Positions 42,290 through 49,141 of a stretch of 49,830 bases of DNA are shown here, in pieces. Origin of the DNA: Rubrivivax sp. (lineage in GTDB: Bacteria > Pseudomonadota > Gammaproteobacteria > Burkholderiales > Burkholderiaceae_C); the NCBI GenBank assembly GCA_027489455.1, contig JAIXZR010000019.1:1-49830 (forward strand), in the 5' to 3' direction. The translations under genes and the position numbers were made by a program. The notes beneath the pieces were generated by a model, which searched no databases, had not been told where the DNA came from, and was given only the letters and a program-made list of their open reading frames with translations. Within the stretch, counting starts at the first letter, position 1, and every line of letters begins with the position of its first letter.

Positions 42290-42631
42290 GGTGGGGGGCC
42301 GACAGAGGTCGGGGTCGGGAGTCGGGGGTCCGGGGGGAGGGCCGGCGCGGGCCGCGGGGCGTGCCGGCACTGCCGACCGCAGGGCGGCACAGGGCAGCCC
42401 GGCGCAGAGCCTGCCGCGGCGCGAATCCTACTGGACGCACAACCCGTGCCGGGCCTGGCCAGGGGGGGCCGGCCCGGGCGGCATGATTTATCGCACGTCA
42501 CCCACCCGGCGGAACAGGGGGGCGCCAGCGACGGCCGGCACAATCCGCGCTGTCGCCGCCCCGGCCCGCGGCCCGGGCCCGCCCGCGGGCGGCACCCGCC
42601 ACCCCCCGAACCCCCACGTGGAGCCTGACAC
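42290..42631. promoter_or_regulatory. Divergent intergenic region between the amidotransferase and a methyltransferase
   Basis: A 342-bp stretch with no gene that I can support. On the minus strand TAGGAT (42425-42430) is a weak -10 candidate for the long operon, with a leader near 130 nt. A local AT-rich spot lies at 42485-42492. On the plus strand CGGCACAATCCGCGCT (42536-42551) has GG and GC 10 nt apart as in sigma54 sites, but also reads as CACAAT for a sigma70 -10. The Shine-Dalgarno sequence GTGGAG precedes the plus-strand ATG. Confidence 0.4.
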
Positions 42632-43339
42632 ATGTCGGCCATGGCCCAGCGCCTGCTGCGACGGCACTACGCCGATCGACCGCACCCCTACAAGATCTTC
42701 GAGAGCCGCATCGACCAGGCCATCGCCCCGACGATGGTGGTGCTGGACGCCGGCTGCGGCCGCACCGCGCCCACGCTGCGCAAGTACCTGGGCCGCGCAC
42801 AGCGGCTGGTGGGCGTGGACCTGGTGGACTTCCGCGACCTGCCGCCCGGCATCGAAGCGCACAAGACCGACCTGGCCCACCTGCCGCTGGCCGACGGCAG
42901 CGTCGACCTGGTGTTCTCGCAGAGCGTGTTCGAGCACCTGACCGACCCGGATGCCGTCTACGCCGAGCTGGCGCGCGTGCTCAAGCCGGGCGGGCGCGTG
43001 ATCTTCCTCACCGCCAACATGTGGGACTACGGCACGCTGGTGGCGCGCCTGGTGCCCAACCGGTTCCATGCGCGGATCGTGAAGAAGGTCGAGGGCCGTG
43101 CCGAGGAAGACACCTTCCCCACCGCCTACCGCAGCAACACCCGCAGCCAGGTGCAGCGCCTGGCGCAGGCGCAGGGGCTGCAGGTGGAGAACTTCGACTA
43201 CCTCAGCCAGTACCCCAACTACCTGCTCTTCAACGGGCCGCTGTTCTTCCTGGGCATGTGCTTCGAGAAGCTGATCCACCGCTTCCACGCCCTGCGCGGG
43301 CTGCGCGGGTGGATCCTGGTGACCTTGCGCAAGCCCTGA
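42632..43339 (+). CDS. Class I SAM-dependent methyltransferase
   Basis: Product of 235 residues with the SAM-binding motif LDAGCG (38-43), GVDLVDFRD, LPLADGSVDLVFSQSVFEHL and ELARVLKPGGRVIFLT. The C-terminal 60 residues include FLGMCFEKLIHRFHALRG. It probably methylates a glycan or lipid intermediate. GTGGAG is a good Shine-Dalgarno sequence. It is a lone plus-strand gene between two minus-strand groups and ends in a hairpin. Confidence 0.87.
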   Translation: MSAMAQRLLRRHYADRPHPYKIFESRIDQAIAPTMVVLDAGCGRTAPTLRKYLGRAQRLVGVDLVDFRDLPPGIEAHKTDLAHLPLADGSVDLVFSQSVFEHLTDPDAVYAELARVLKPGGRVIFLTANMWDYGTLVARLVPNRFHARIVKKVEGRAEEDTFPTAYRSNTRSQVQRLAQAQGLQVENFDYLSQYPNYLLFNGPLFFLGMCFEKLIHRFHALRGLRGWILVTLRKP

Positions 43340-43342
43340 GGG

Positions 43343-43377
43343 CAGGGCCTGCGGGCTGCGCGCCAGCCCGGGCCCTG
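43343..43377. terminator. Strong bidirectional terminator-like hairpin
   Basis: CAGGGCC (43343-43349) pairs with GGCCCTG (43371-43377), and inside it GGGCT (43353-43357) pairs with AGCCC (43365-43369). A small internal loop separates the two stems and the end loop is 7 nt. It sits between convergent genes, 4 nt after the methyltransferase stop. No T-tract follows. Confidence 0.6.
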
Positions 43378-43394
43378 CAGCCCGATCCGCGGCG

Positions 43395-45860
43395 TCAGCC
43401 CGGCGGCCTTTCGGCCCAGGCCGGCCCCCAGGCCGGCGCTGGGGCGTCAGGCGCCCACTTGCGGCCCTGTGCCCTGCCCCATTCGCGCCAGTGGCGGTAG
43501 GCGCTCTCCAGCGTCAGGGGCCAGCCGTACTGGATGAATTCGGGCGTCAGCTGGGCCAGATACCAGGGCGCGTTCTGTGGCGAAAGCTCCATCGGCGCCA
43601 CCACGACGCTGGGCAGCACTTCGGGCACCGGGGCAGCCACGGGCAGGCCGCCCACCGTGCGGGGCGAGGCGCCCCAGCGCGGCTCGTTCACGAAGCCCCG
43701 GCGCCAGGTGGCGAGGTTGGTGCTCTGCGTTTGCACGGTGTTCCAGGCCTGGGCTGCGCCGGGCACATTGCGTTCCACGGCAGCCACCAGGGCGGCCCAC
43801 CAGATCGACGGGTAGAACGCCCCGGCCGTGGTGTTGGTGCCGAAGGTGGCGTACTCGCTGGTCGCGCCGTCGAGAACGGAGATCGGCCCGGCCACGCTGG
43901 GCGGCGCGGCGCTGACGAACTGGCGCATCACCGTGCCCCAGTTGGCCGGCAGCGGCGCGTTGGGGTTGACCTGCGGGGCAATCTTCTGCGTGTAGGTGAT
44001 GTACCGCCAGCCGCCGTCGGGCTGCTCGTTCACCCAGCGCACCGGCAGCATCGCCGCCCAATCGGCCAGGCCGTCGAGTGCCGTCTGCTCGGTGCCGGCC
44101 AGCAGCCGGGCCGAAGCCGCCTTGTGCAGTTCGGTGATCAGGAAGTGGTTCTGCCACCCGGCCACCTGCCAGGCCCCGCTGCCGTGGCTGGCCGGGTCGT
44201 TGGGCGCGTAGTCCCAGAACACGTTCAGCGCGGCGGCGGCCGGCTTGCGCGACCATTCGGCCAGGTAGATGCGGTTCAGGTTCAGCCAGTACTTGCCGCC
44301 GTCGCGCCAGGCCTGGCCGTGCGGCGTCTCGGGCGTCAGGAAGGTGGCGTGCACCAGGCTGCGCAGGCCCCAGGCGCGGCCGCGGGTCTGGTACCAGTAG
44401 CCGTAGACGCCGGTGCTGTCGGTGATGCCGGTGCCGCCCCAGCCGGCCATGTTGAAGCCGTCCAGGCCGCCGCCCGACCAGGTGGCGTTCATCACCACGA
44501 TGCGCTGGGCGATCTCGATGAACACCGGGCTGGGCCGGCACACGAAGGCCATCAGGCCCGCGCCGGGGTGGTGTGCCGTTTCCCAGCACAGGCGGTCTTC
44601 GGGGTTGTCGGTGCCGGGCCAGTTGTAGTGCCGGTCGCGGCCCACCAGCTGTGCTGCGTTCGGCACCAGGCCGGTGCTGCTGTCGCGGTAGCAGAGGTTG
44701 AAGCCCAGGATCGCCAGCGCGTTGGCTTCCACCGAGTTGGCTGCCAGCGGGCTGCCGCTTTGCAGGAAGTGGCTGTCCCAGCGCGCCAGCGGGCCGATGC
44801 CGGGGTGATCGCCCGTGCCACCCATGTTGCTGGGCCGCTGGCGCACGGCGCCCCAGGGCGTGTAGCGATCGCTGGCGTAGAACGACATGTCGCCGCCCGG
44901 CTGATCGACGCGGAAGAACAGCGGGTGCTTCTGCAGATCGGTGTGCAGCTGCGTGGCCGGCACCCGGCGCTGCGTGCCCACCCAGGCCGAGACGTGCCAG
45001 GCGCGGAATGCGGCGTGCGTGCCCTCGGGCGCGTCGCTGCTGCGGGCGCTGCCCACGCTGCGGCTGTTGACGAAGACTTCCGCGGTGTAGCTGGCATTGC
45101 CCGGGCGCACCGGGTTGGCCGAATTCATGCGCGAGTTCTCGACCACCACCTCCACCAGCGCGCAGTCGGCGGCGAAGGCCTGGATGTCGATCACGGCTTC
45201 GAGCGTGGCATGGCCCGGCGCCGGCACGCGGTAGCGCGCGCAGATGCTCTGGCCATGCGCCCACCAGACGCGCTCGGGGCTGCCGAACTGCGTCAGCGTG
45301 GCCGTACCCAGGCTGCCGAAGGCCACCTGCACCGATTGCACCAGTTGCCCGACGCGCGCCGGTGTCAGCGGCGCGGGCGCGCTGGCCGCGGCGGCGGTGG
45401 CCACGCGCAGCGACTGCCCGGCCGCCCCGGTGGCCTGCGCCACGCCACCCACGACGATGACGGCAGCCGATCCATCGGGCCAGCGCGACAGCACCGCAGC
45501 CGCCATCGAGGTGTCGTCGGGCGAACTCACGGTGGCCGCCGCCGGCACCTGCCCCGGCAGCGGCAGCAGGGTGGCGGCATAGGCCGTGGCGCCGGCGCCT
45601 TCAACGGGGCCCAGCACCAGCGATGTGAAGGGCGTGCCCAGGGCCGGTGCCGGTGCCGGTGCAGGCGCAGGCGCGGCCTTGATCGGCGTCACCTTGGTGG
45701 AGCGCGAGGCGCCCAGCGCATTGGCCACGCCGTCTTCGCTGGCAGGGGTCGCGCCGGCATCGGCTTCGCCGCCACCGCCACAGGCGGCCAGGTGGGCGGT
45801 GCCGAAGGCCAGGAAGGTGCTGCTGAGCAGGCGGCGGCGGGAAATGGGATGGCTGTTCAT
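43395..45860 (-). CDS. Large Tat-type lipoprotein of unknown function
   Basis: Product of 821 residues. The N-terminus has a twin-arginine-like motif SRRRLLS (7-13) followed by a hydrophobic stretch and lipobox LAAC with Cys27, then GGGG, so it is probably exported folded and lipid-anchored. An Ala-Pro repeat follows near residues 62-74. The rest is Trp-rich, with segments such as VWWAHGQSICARYRVP, WDSHFLQSGSPLA, MNATWSGGGLDGFNMAGWGG and QVAGWQNHFLITELHKA. It resembles helical-toroid carbohydrate enzymes in style, but I cannot name a family. The start ATG 45858-45860 has no clear Shine-Dalgarno sequence. It is downstream of xrtA on the same strand. Confidence 0.75.
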   Translation of the reverse strand: MNSHPISRRRLLSSTFLAFGTAHLAACGGGGEADAGATPASEDGVANALGASRSTKVTPIKAAPAPAPAPAPALGTPFTSLVLGPVEGAGATAYAATLLPLPGQVPAAATVSSPDDTSMAAAVLSRWPDGSAAVIVVGGVAQATGAAGQSLRVATAAAASAPAPLTPARVGQLVQSVQVAFGSLGTATLTQFGSPERVWWAHGQSICARYRVPAPGHATLEAVIDIQAFAADCALVEVVVENSRMNSANPVRPGNASYTAEVFVNSRSVGSARSSDAPEGTHAAFRAWHVSAWVGTQRRVPATQLHTDLQKHPLFFRVDQPGGDMSFYASDRYTPWGAVRQRPSNMGGTGDHPGIGPLARWDSHFLQSGSPLAANSVEANALAILGFNLCYRDSSTGLVPNAAQLVGRDRHYNWPGTDNPEDRLCWETAHHPGAGLMAFVCRPSPVFIEIAQRIVVMNATWSGGGLDGFNMAGWGGTGITDSTGVYGYWYQTRGRAWGLRSLVHATFLTPETPHGQAWRDGGKYWLNLNRIYLAEWSRKPAAAALNVFWDYAPNDPASHGSGAWQVAGWQNHFLITELHKAASARLLAGTEQTALDGLADWAAMLPVRWVNEQPDGGWRYITYTQKIAPQVNPNAPLPANWGTVMRQFVSAAPPSVAGPISVLDGATSEYATFGTNTTAGAFYPSIWWAALVAAVERNVPGAAQAWNTVQTQSTNLATWRRGFVNEPRWGASPRTVGGLPVAAPVPEVLPSVVVAPMELSPQNAPWYLAQLTPEFIQYGWPLTLESAYRHWREWGRAQGRKWAPDAPAPAWGPAWAERPPG
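45643..45672. repeat. 6-bp tandem repeat encoding Ala-Pro repeats
   Basis: GCCGGT three times, followed by related GCAGGC units, coding on the minus strand for alternating Ala and Pro after the lipoprotein anchor. The in-frame microsatellite probably gives a stiff linker, and its length may vary between strains. Confidence 0.7.
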
Positions 45861-46136
45861 GTGCGTGGCCGTGATGTCGAGGCAAAGCCCGGCCCTCACC
45901 GGCGCGCGGGGCGCCAGTGCGGCGGGAAGCGTGGGGGTGGGGCAGCGGCCGGCCCGGTGCGCCGGGCTGGCGCGGCGCGTCAGCGCTGCGGGGGCCTGGC
46001 GCGCGCAGGCGCCAGGGGGCAGACGCGGGCCGGGGGGACGACGGTCAGGCGGAGGTTCATGACAGGGGCCTCAGATTCAGCGGGAAGGGCATCGACGACG
46101 CCTATGGAGCGATCTTCGGCAGCCGGTTGACGCGGC

Positions 46137-46243
46137 TTGACGGCAGCTTTGCTACAAGCTGTCAATGGCGGGTACGGTCTGTGTAGAGACCGTAAGCAGA
46201 CGCTTTTCCGGCGTTTCAGTGCGTCTCAGATGGCACAGACGCA
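46137..46243. promoter_or_regulatory. Cluster of three inverted repeats upstream of the Tat-lipoprotein gene
   Basis: The 446-bp gap 45861-46306 has no gene that I can support. It holds three inverted repeats: TTGA-CGG-CAGCTT / AAGCTG-TCAA (46137-46165); TACGGTCT-N6-AGACCGTA (46173-46194, perfect 8-bp arms); and TGCGTCT-N10-AGACGCA (46220-46243, perfect 7-bp arms). The stretch is relatively AT-rich (33 of 60 G/C at 46141-46200). On the minus strand a consensus TTGACA is at 46160-46165, but no matching -10 is seen. Operator sites for a dimeric regulator, or RNA hairpins in the leader, are both possible. Confidence 0.5.
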
Positions 46244-46269
46244 ACCGGGCCCCTGGCGGGGAGAGGCAA

Positions 46270-46289
46270 CCGGCCCCCGGCAGGGCCGG
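46270..46289. terminator. Terminator-like hairpin after xrtA
   Basis: CCGGCCC (46270-46276) and GGGCCGG (46283-46289) form a perfect 7-bp stem with a 6-nt loop, 17 nt downstream of the xrtA stop. No T-tract is present. It would separate xrtA from the lipoprotein gene. Confidence 0.45.
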
Positions 46290-46306
46290 GGCGGCGGCCG
46301 GCCGGC

Positions 46307-47869
46307 TCAGCGCCCGGCCTGGGCCGCCTGCAATGCCTGCCGGAAGGCTGGCAGGTGGGCCTGCACGTGCTCGGCCAGCAGCGCGTCGGCGGCTTCGGTG
46401 GGCACGCCTGGGGCCAGCGGCAGGTACAGCAGCAGCACGGCAGCGTCGTCGCCCCGGCCCAGCAGGCGGTTGACGGCCAGCAGCAGCTTGGCCTGCACGT
46501 CGCTCGTGGTGGTGCGGCCGGCCACCCAATACAGCTGCCACACGCGCAGGCGCGGCGCGCCGACGCTGGAAACATCGGCCGCGCGCAGCACGGCGGTGCG
46601 CAGGGCCGTGCCGGCGGCCGTGGTGCCGCCGCGGGCCGCCTGCGACCAGCCGGCCTCGGGGCTGCCGTCGACCAGCCCGTTGGTGGAGGTGATCAGCTTG
46701 CGCTGGTAGTTCTGGTCGCGGTAGTAGCCCACCCAAGCGGTGACGGTGGCGCCGTCGGCCAGCCGGCGGTAGCCCTGGGCGAGCTGCAGGTTGGCGGTCT
46801 TGAAGTTCGGCCGCCATTCCGGGCTGGCCTGGTAGGCCGCCGTGCCGGCCCAGCCGGGTGCCGCCGCCGGCAGCGCCAGCACCGGGGCCTTGCCCAGCGG
46901 CTGGTCCAGCCGCCACATCAGGCCCTGGGTGCCGGCCACCAACAGCATCGCCACCAGGGCCACGCGCCACAGCGAAGCACCGGCCGCCCCCGGGGCCGCC
47001 ACCGCGCCAGCGCGGGGGGCCGGCAGCGGCAGCTCGGGTTCGGACCAGCGTGCGCCGATCATGAACATCACCCCTATGACGATGCCGAAGAACACCCAGC
47101 CGTAGACCAGGTGGTCGACGCCCGTGGCGATCTCGTTGCCCGACAGGTGGCCCAGCATCACGATCATGTAGGCGCGCAGCCAGTTGGCCAGCACCGGCAC
47201 GGCCAGGGAGACCGCAGCGAACACCAGGCGCCGCCGCAGGCTGTTGTAGTTGAGATAGGCGAACAGCGTGCCGACCATGAACGACGCGATCAGGTAGCGC
47301 ACGCCGCTGCAGGCTTCCACCACCGACCAGCTGCCCGAAGGGATGACGAACTGCAGGCCTTCGCGGTAGACCGGCAGGCCGGAGGCCTGCAGCGCGGCGA
47401 TGGTGAAGTCGGCCGTCCAGTCCATCATCGGCTGGACCATGAATTCGCCCACCGGCACGGCGAAGAACAGGAACAGCAGCGGGAAGGCCAGCACGCGCGT
47501 GACGGCCGCGCCGTAGACGGCCGGCACGATCAGCACGATCAGGCTCACCAGCGCCAGCTGGGTGGCGGCATTGACGCTGGCCAGCTCGCCCAGCAGCCAC
47601 AGCAGGCAGGCGCCCCCCCACAGCACCAGCAGCCAGGGCACCGGCCGCACCGGCGCCAGCGCCAGGCGCCCACGGGCGCGCCAGATCAGCCAGACGACGA
47701 TCGGCGGCACCAGGAAGCAGTGGGTGAAGGTCTCCGACCGCACCCAGATCGTGACCATGGCCTGCGCGGTGTCACGGAACAGCAGCAGCAGCACCGCCAG
47801 CAGCAGCAGGCCGGGGGCCAGGCGGGCCCAGGGCACCAGCGGGGTGACGGGGAGGGTGGCGGTGGTCAT
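46307..47869 (-). CDS. xrtA: Exosortase A with fused EpsI domain
   Basis: Product of 520 residues. The N-terminal 270 residues are a polytopic membrane transpeptidase with the Cys-Arg-His set of the exosortase family: Cys187 in VVEACSGVRY, Arg232 in ANWLRAY and His253 in DHLVYGW. From about residue 290 the EpsI domain (DUF3485) follows, with one more membrane helix and a periplasmic part (SPEWRPNF, WVGYYRDQNYQRKLI). This two-domain form is the exosortase A type. It recognises PEP-CTERM tails, cleaves them and probably attaches the protein to another molecule. No Shine-Dalgarno sequence is seen; a 9-bp tandem repeat lies just upstream of the ATG. Confidence 0.95.
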   Translation of the reverse strand: MTTATLPVTPLVPWARLAPGLLLLAVLLLLFRDTAQAMVTIWVRSETFTHCFLVPPIVVWLIWRARGRLALAPVRPVPWLLVLWGGACLLWLLGELASVNAATQLALVSLIVLIVPAVYGAAVTRVLAFPLLFLFFAVPVGEFMVQPMMDWTADFTIAALQASGLPVYREGLQFVIPSGSWSVVEACSGVRYLIASFMVGTLFAYLNYNSLRRRLVFAAVSLAVPVLANWLRAYMIVMLGHLSGNEIATGVDHLVYGWVFFGIVIGVMFMIGARWSEPELPLPAPRAGAVAAPGAAGASLWRVALVAMLLVAGTQGLMWRLDQPLGKAPVLALPAAAPGWAGTAAYQASPEWRPNFKTANLQLAQGYRRLADGATVTAWVGYYRDQNYQRKLITSTNGLVDGSPEAGWSQAARGGTTAAGTALRTAVLRAADVSSVGAPRLRVWQLYWVAGRTTTSDVQAKLLLAVNRLLGRGDDAAVLLLYLPLAPGVPTEAADALLAEHVQAHLPAFRQALQAAQAGR

Positions 47870-47873
47870 GCGG

Positions 47874-47900
47874 CGTTCGGGACGTTCGGGACGTTCGGGG
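47874..47900. repeat. Three-copy 9-bp tandem repeat upstream of xrtA
   Basis: CGTTCGGGA, CGTTCGGGA and CGTTCGGGG in a row. They end 4 nt before the xrtA ATG (47867-47869 on the minus strand), so they occupy the ribosome-binding region. Copy-number change would alter its length. Confidence 0.8.
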
Positions 47901-47910
47901 CGTGCGCGGC

Positions 47911-47926
47911 GATCAGGCGATCAGGC
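47911..47926. repeat. Two-copy 8-bp tandem repeat at the end of a glycosyltransferase gene
   Basis: GATCAGGC occurs twice in a row. The second copy contains the stop codon (tca on the plus strand) of the glycosyltransferase gene. It probably arose by slippage. Confidence 0.6.
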
Positions 47927-49135
47927 GGCCTGCCGCGGGCCGGCCAGCCCGGCCAGGTGCTGGTCCAGCGCCGCCAGCTGGCCAGGCCAGCCGTAGGCGA
48001 TTTCCACCTGCAGCCGCGCGGCCTGGCCGAGCTGGCGCGCCTGCGCCGGATGGGCCAGCAGCGTGCCCAGGGCGTTGACGTAGTCCTCGGGGCTGTCGGC
48101 CGACAGCAGGTGGCGGCCCGGCGTGGCGTCGATGGCTTCGGCGCAGACGCTGGCGGCCACCACCGGCCGGGCCATGGCCATCGCTTCCAGCACCTTGTTC
48201 TGGATGCCGCGCGCCAGCCGCAGCGGCGCCACCACGGCCACGGCGTGCTGCAGCCAGGGGCGCACGTCGTCCACGGTGCCGGTGACGTTGACGTGCTCGC
48301 CCGCCAGCGCCTGCACTGCCGGCGCCGGGTTGCGGCCGACGATGTGGAAGCGCAGCGCCGGCCAGCGCTGGCGCAGTGCAGGCAGCATCTCGGTGGCGAA
48401 CCAGCTCACGGCGTCGATGTTGGGCCAGTAGTCCATCGCACCGGTGAAGACCAGCGGCAGCTCGCCGGCGGCAAAGGGCGTAGGCCGCTCGTCGCTGGGG
48501 GCGAAGTAGTCGAAGTCCACGCCGTTGCAGATCGGCGCCACGCGGGCGGCGCTTTCGGGCGCCAGGCCGCGGAACATCTCGGTTTCCTTCTCGGTGGCGA
48601 AGAAGCTGCAGCGCGCCTGCGTGGCCACGTCGCGCTCGTAGCCCAGCAGCTGCCGGCCTTCGCGCCGGTACAGCCAGGACATCGGCCAGCGGTGCTTGCC
48701 GGCGTAATCCGTCCACTTGGCCGAATCGACATCGACGAAATCCACCCACAACGGCAGATCCAGGCCCAGCGCGTACTGCGCCATCGACGACGAGAACACC
48801 AGCACACCGTCCACCTGCCCGGCGCGCTTCAGGCGCTGCACCCAGGCGTCGAGCGCGGCGTCGCGGTAGTAGGCCAGGGTCAGCGGCTCGTTGCGCAGCA
48901 GGCCGCTCAGGCTGCCCAGCCTGGCGCGCCGCGGGTGCAGCCGGCTGGCATGCACGCTGGCGCACAGGCCCTGCACCACGGGCAGGTACTGCTCGTCGTC
49001 GGGGTCGTCGATGAAGGTACCCAGGTGCACGCTGTGCCGCGCCGCCAGGTGCTTGAGCAGGTGGTAGCTGCGCACCTTGTCGCCCTTGTTGGGCGGGTAG
49101 GGCAGGCGGTGCACCAGGAAGAGCAACTGGGCCAT
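47921..49135 (-). CDS. Glycosyltransferase, XrtA/PEP-CTERM system-associated
   Basis: Product of 404 residues of the exosortase A-associated sugar transferase type. The N-terminal signature is LLFLVHRLPYPPNKGDKVRS. Other motifs are VDFVDVDSAKWTDYA, ICNGVDFDYFAPS, LVFTGAMDYWPNIDAV, FHIVGRNPAPAV and the donor site RGIQNKVLEAMAMARPVV. Its end is 51 bp upstream of the xrtA start on the same strand, and it begins 6 nt after the FemAB-type gene, so the three are probably one operon. Confidence 0.92.
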   Translation of the reverse strand: MAQLLFLVHRLPYPPNKGDKVRSYHLLKHLAARHSVHLGTFIDDPDDEQYLPVVQGLCASVHASRLHPRRARLGSLSGLLRNEPLTLAYYRDAALDAWVQRLKRAGQVDGVLVFSSSMAQYALGLDLPLWVDFVDVDSAKWTDYAGKHRWPMSWLYRREGRQLLGYERDVATQARCSFFATEKETEMFRGLAPESAARVAPICNGVDFDYFAPSDERPTPFAAGELPLVFTGAMDYWPNIDAVSWFATEMLPALRQRWPALRFHIVGRNPAPAVQALAGEHVNVTGTVDDVRPWLQHAVAVVAPLRLARGIQNKVLEAMAMARPVVAASVCAEAIDATPGRHLLSADSPEDYVNALGTLLAHPAQARQLGQAARLQVEIAYGWPGQLAALDQHLAGLAGPRQAA

Positions 49136-49141
49136 CTGCCG

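Noticed and set aside
45980-46060. 26-codon ORF (starts MNLRLTVV) in the xrtA-lipoprotein gap on the minus strand
   Set aside because: It has no family match, no junction with a neighbour and a Pro/Arg-rich tail expected by chance in GC-rich DNA.
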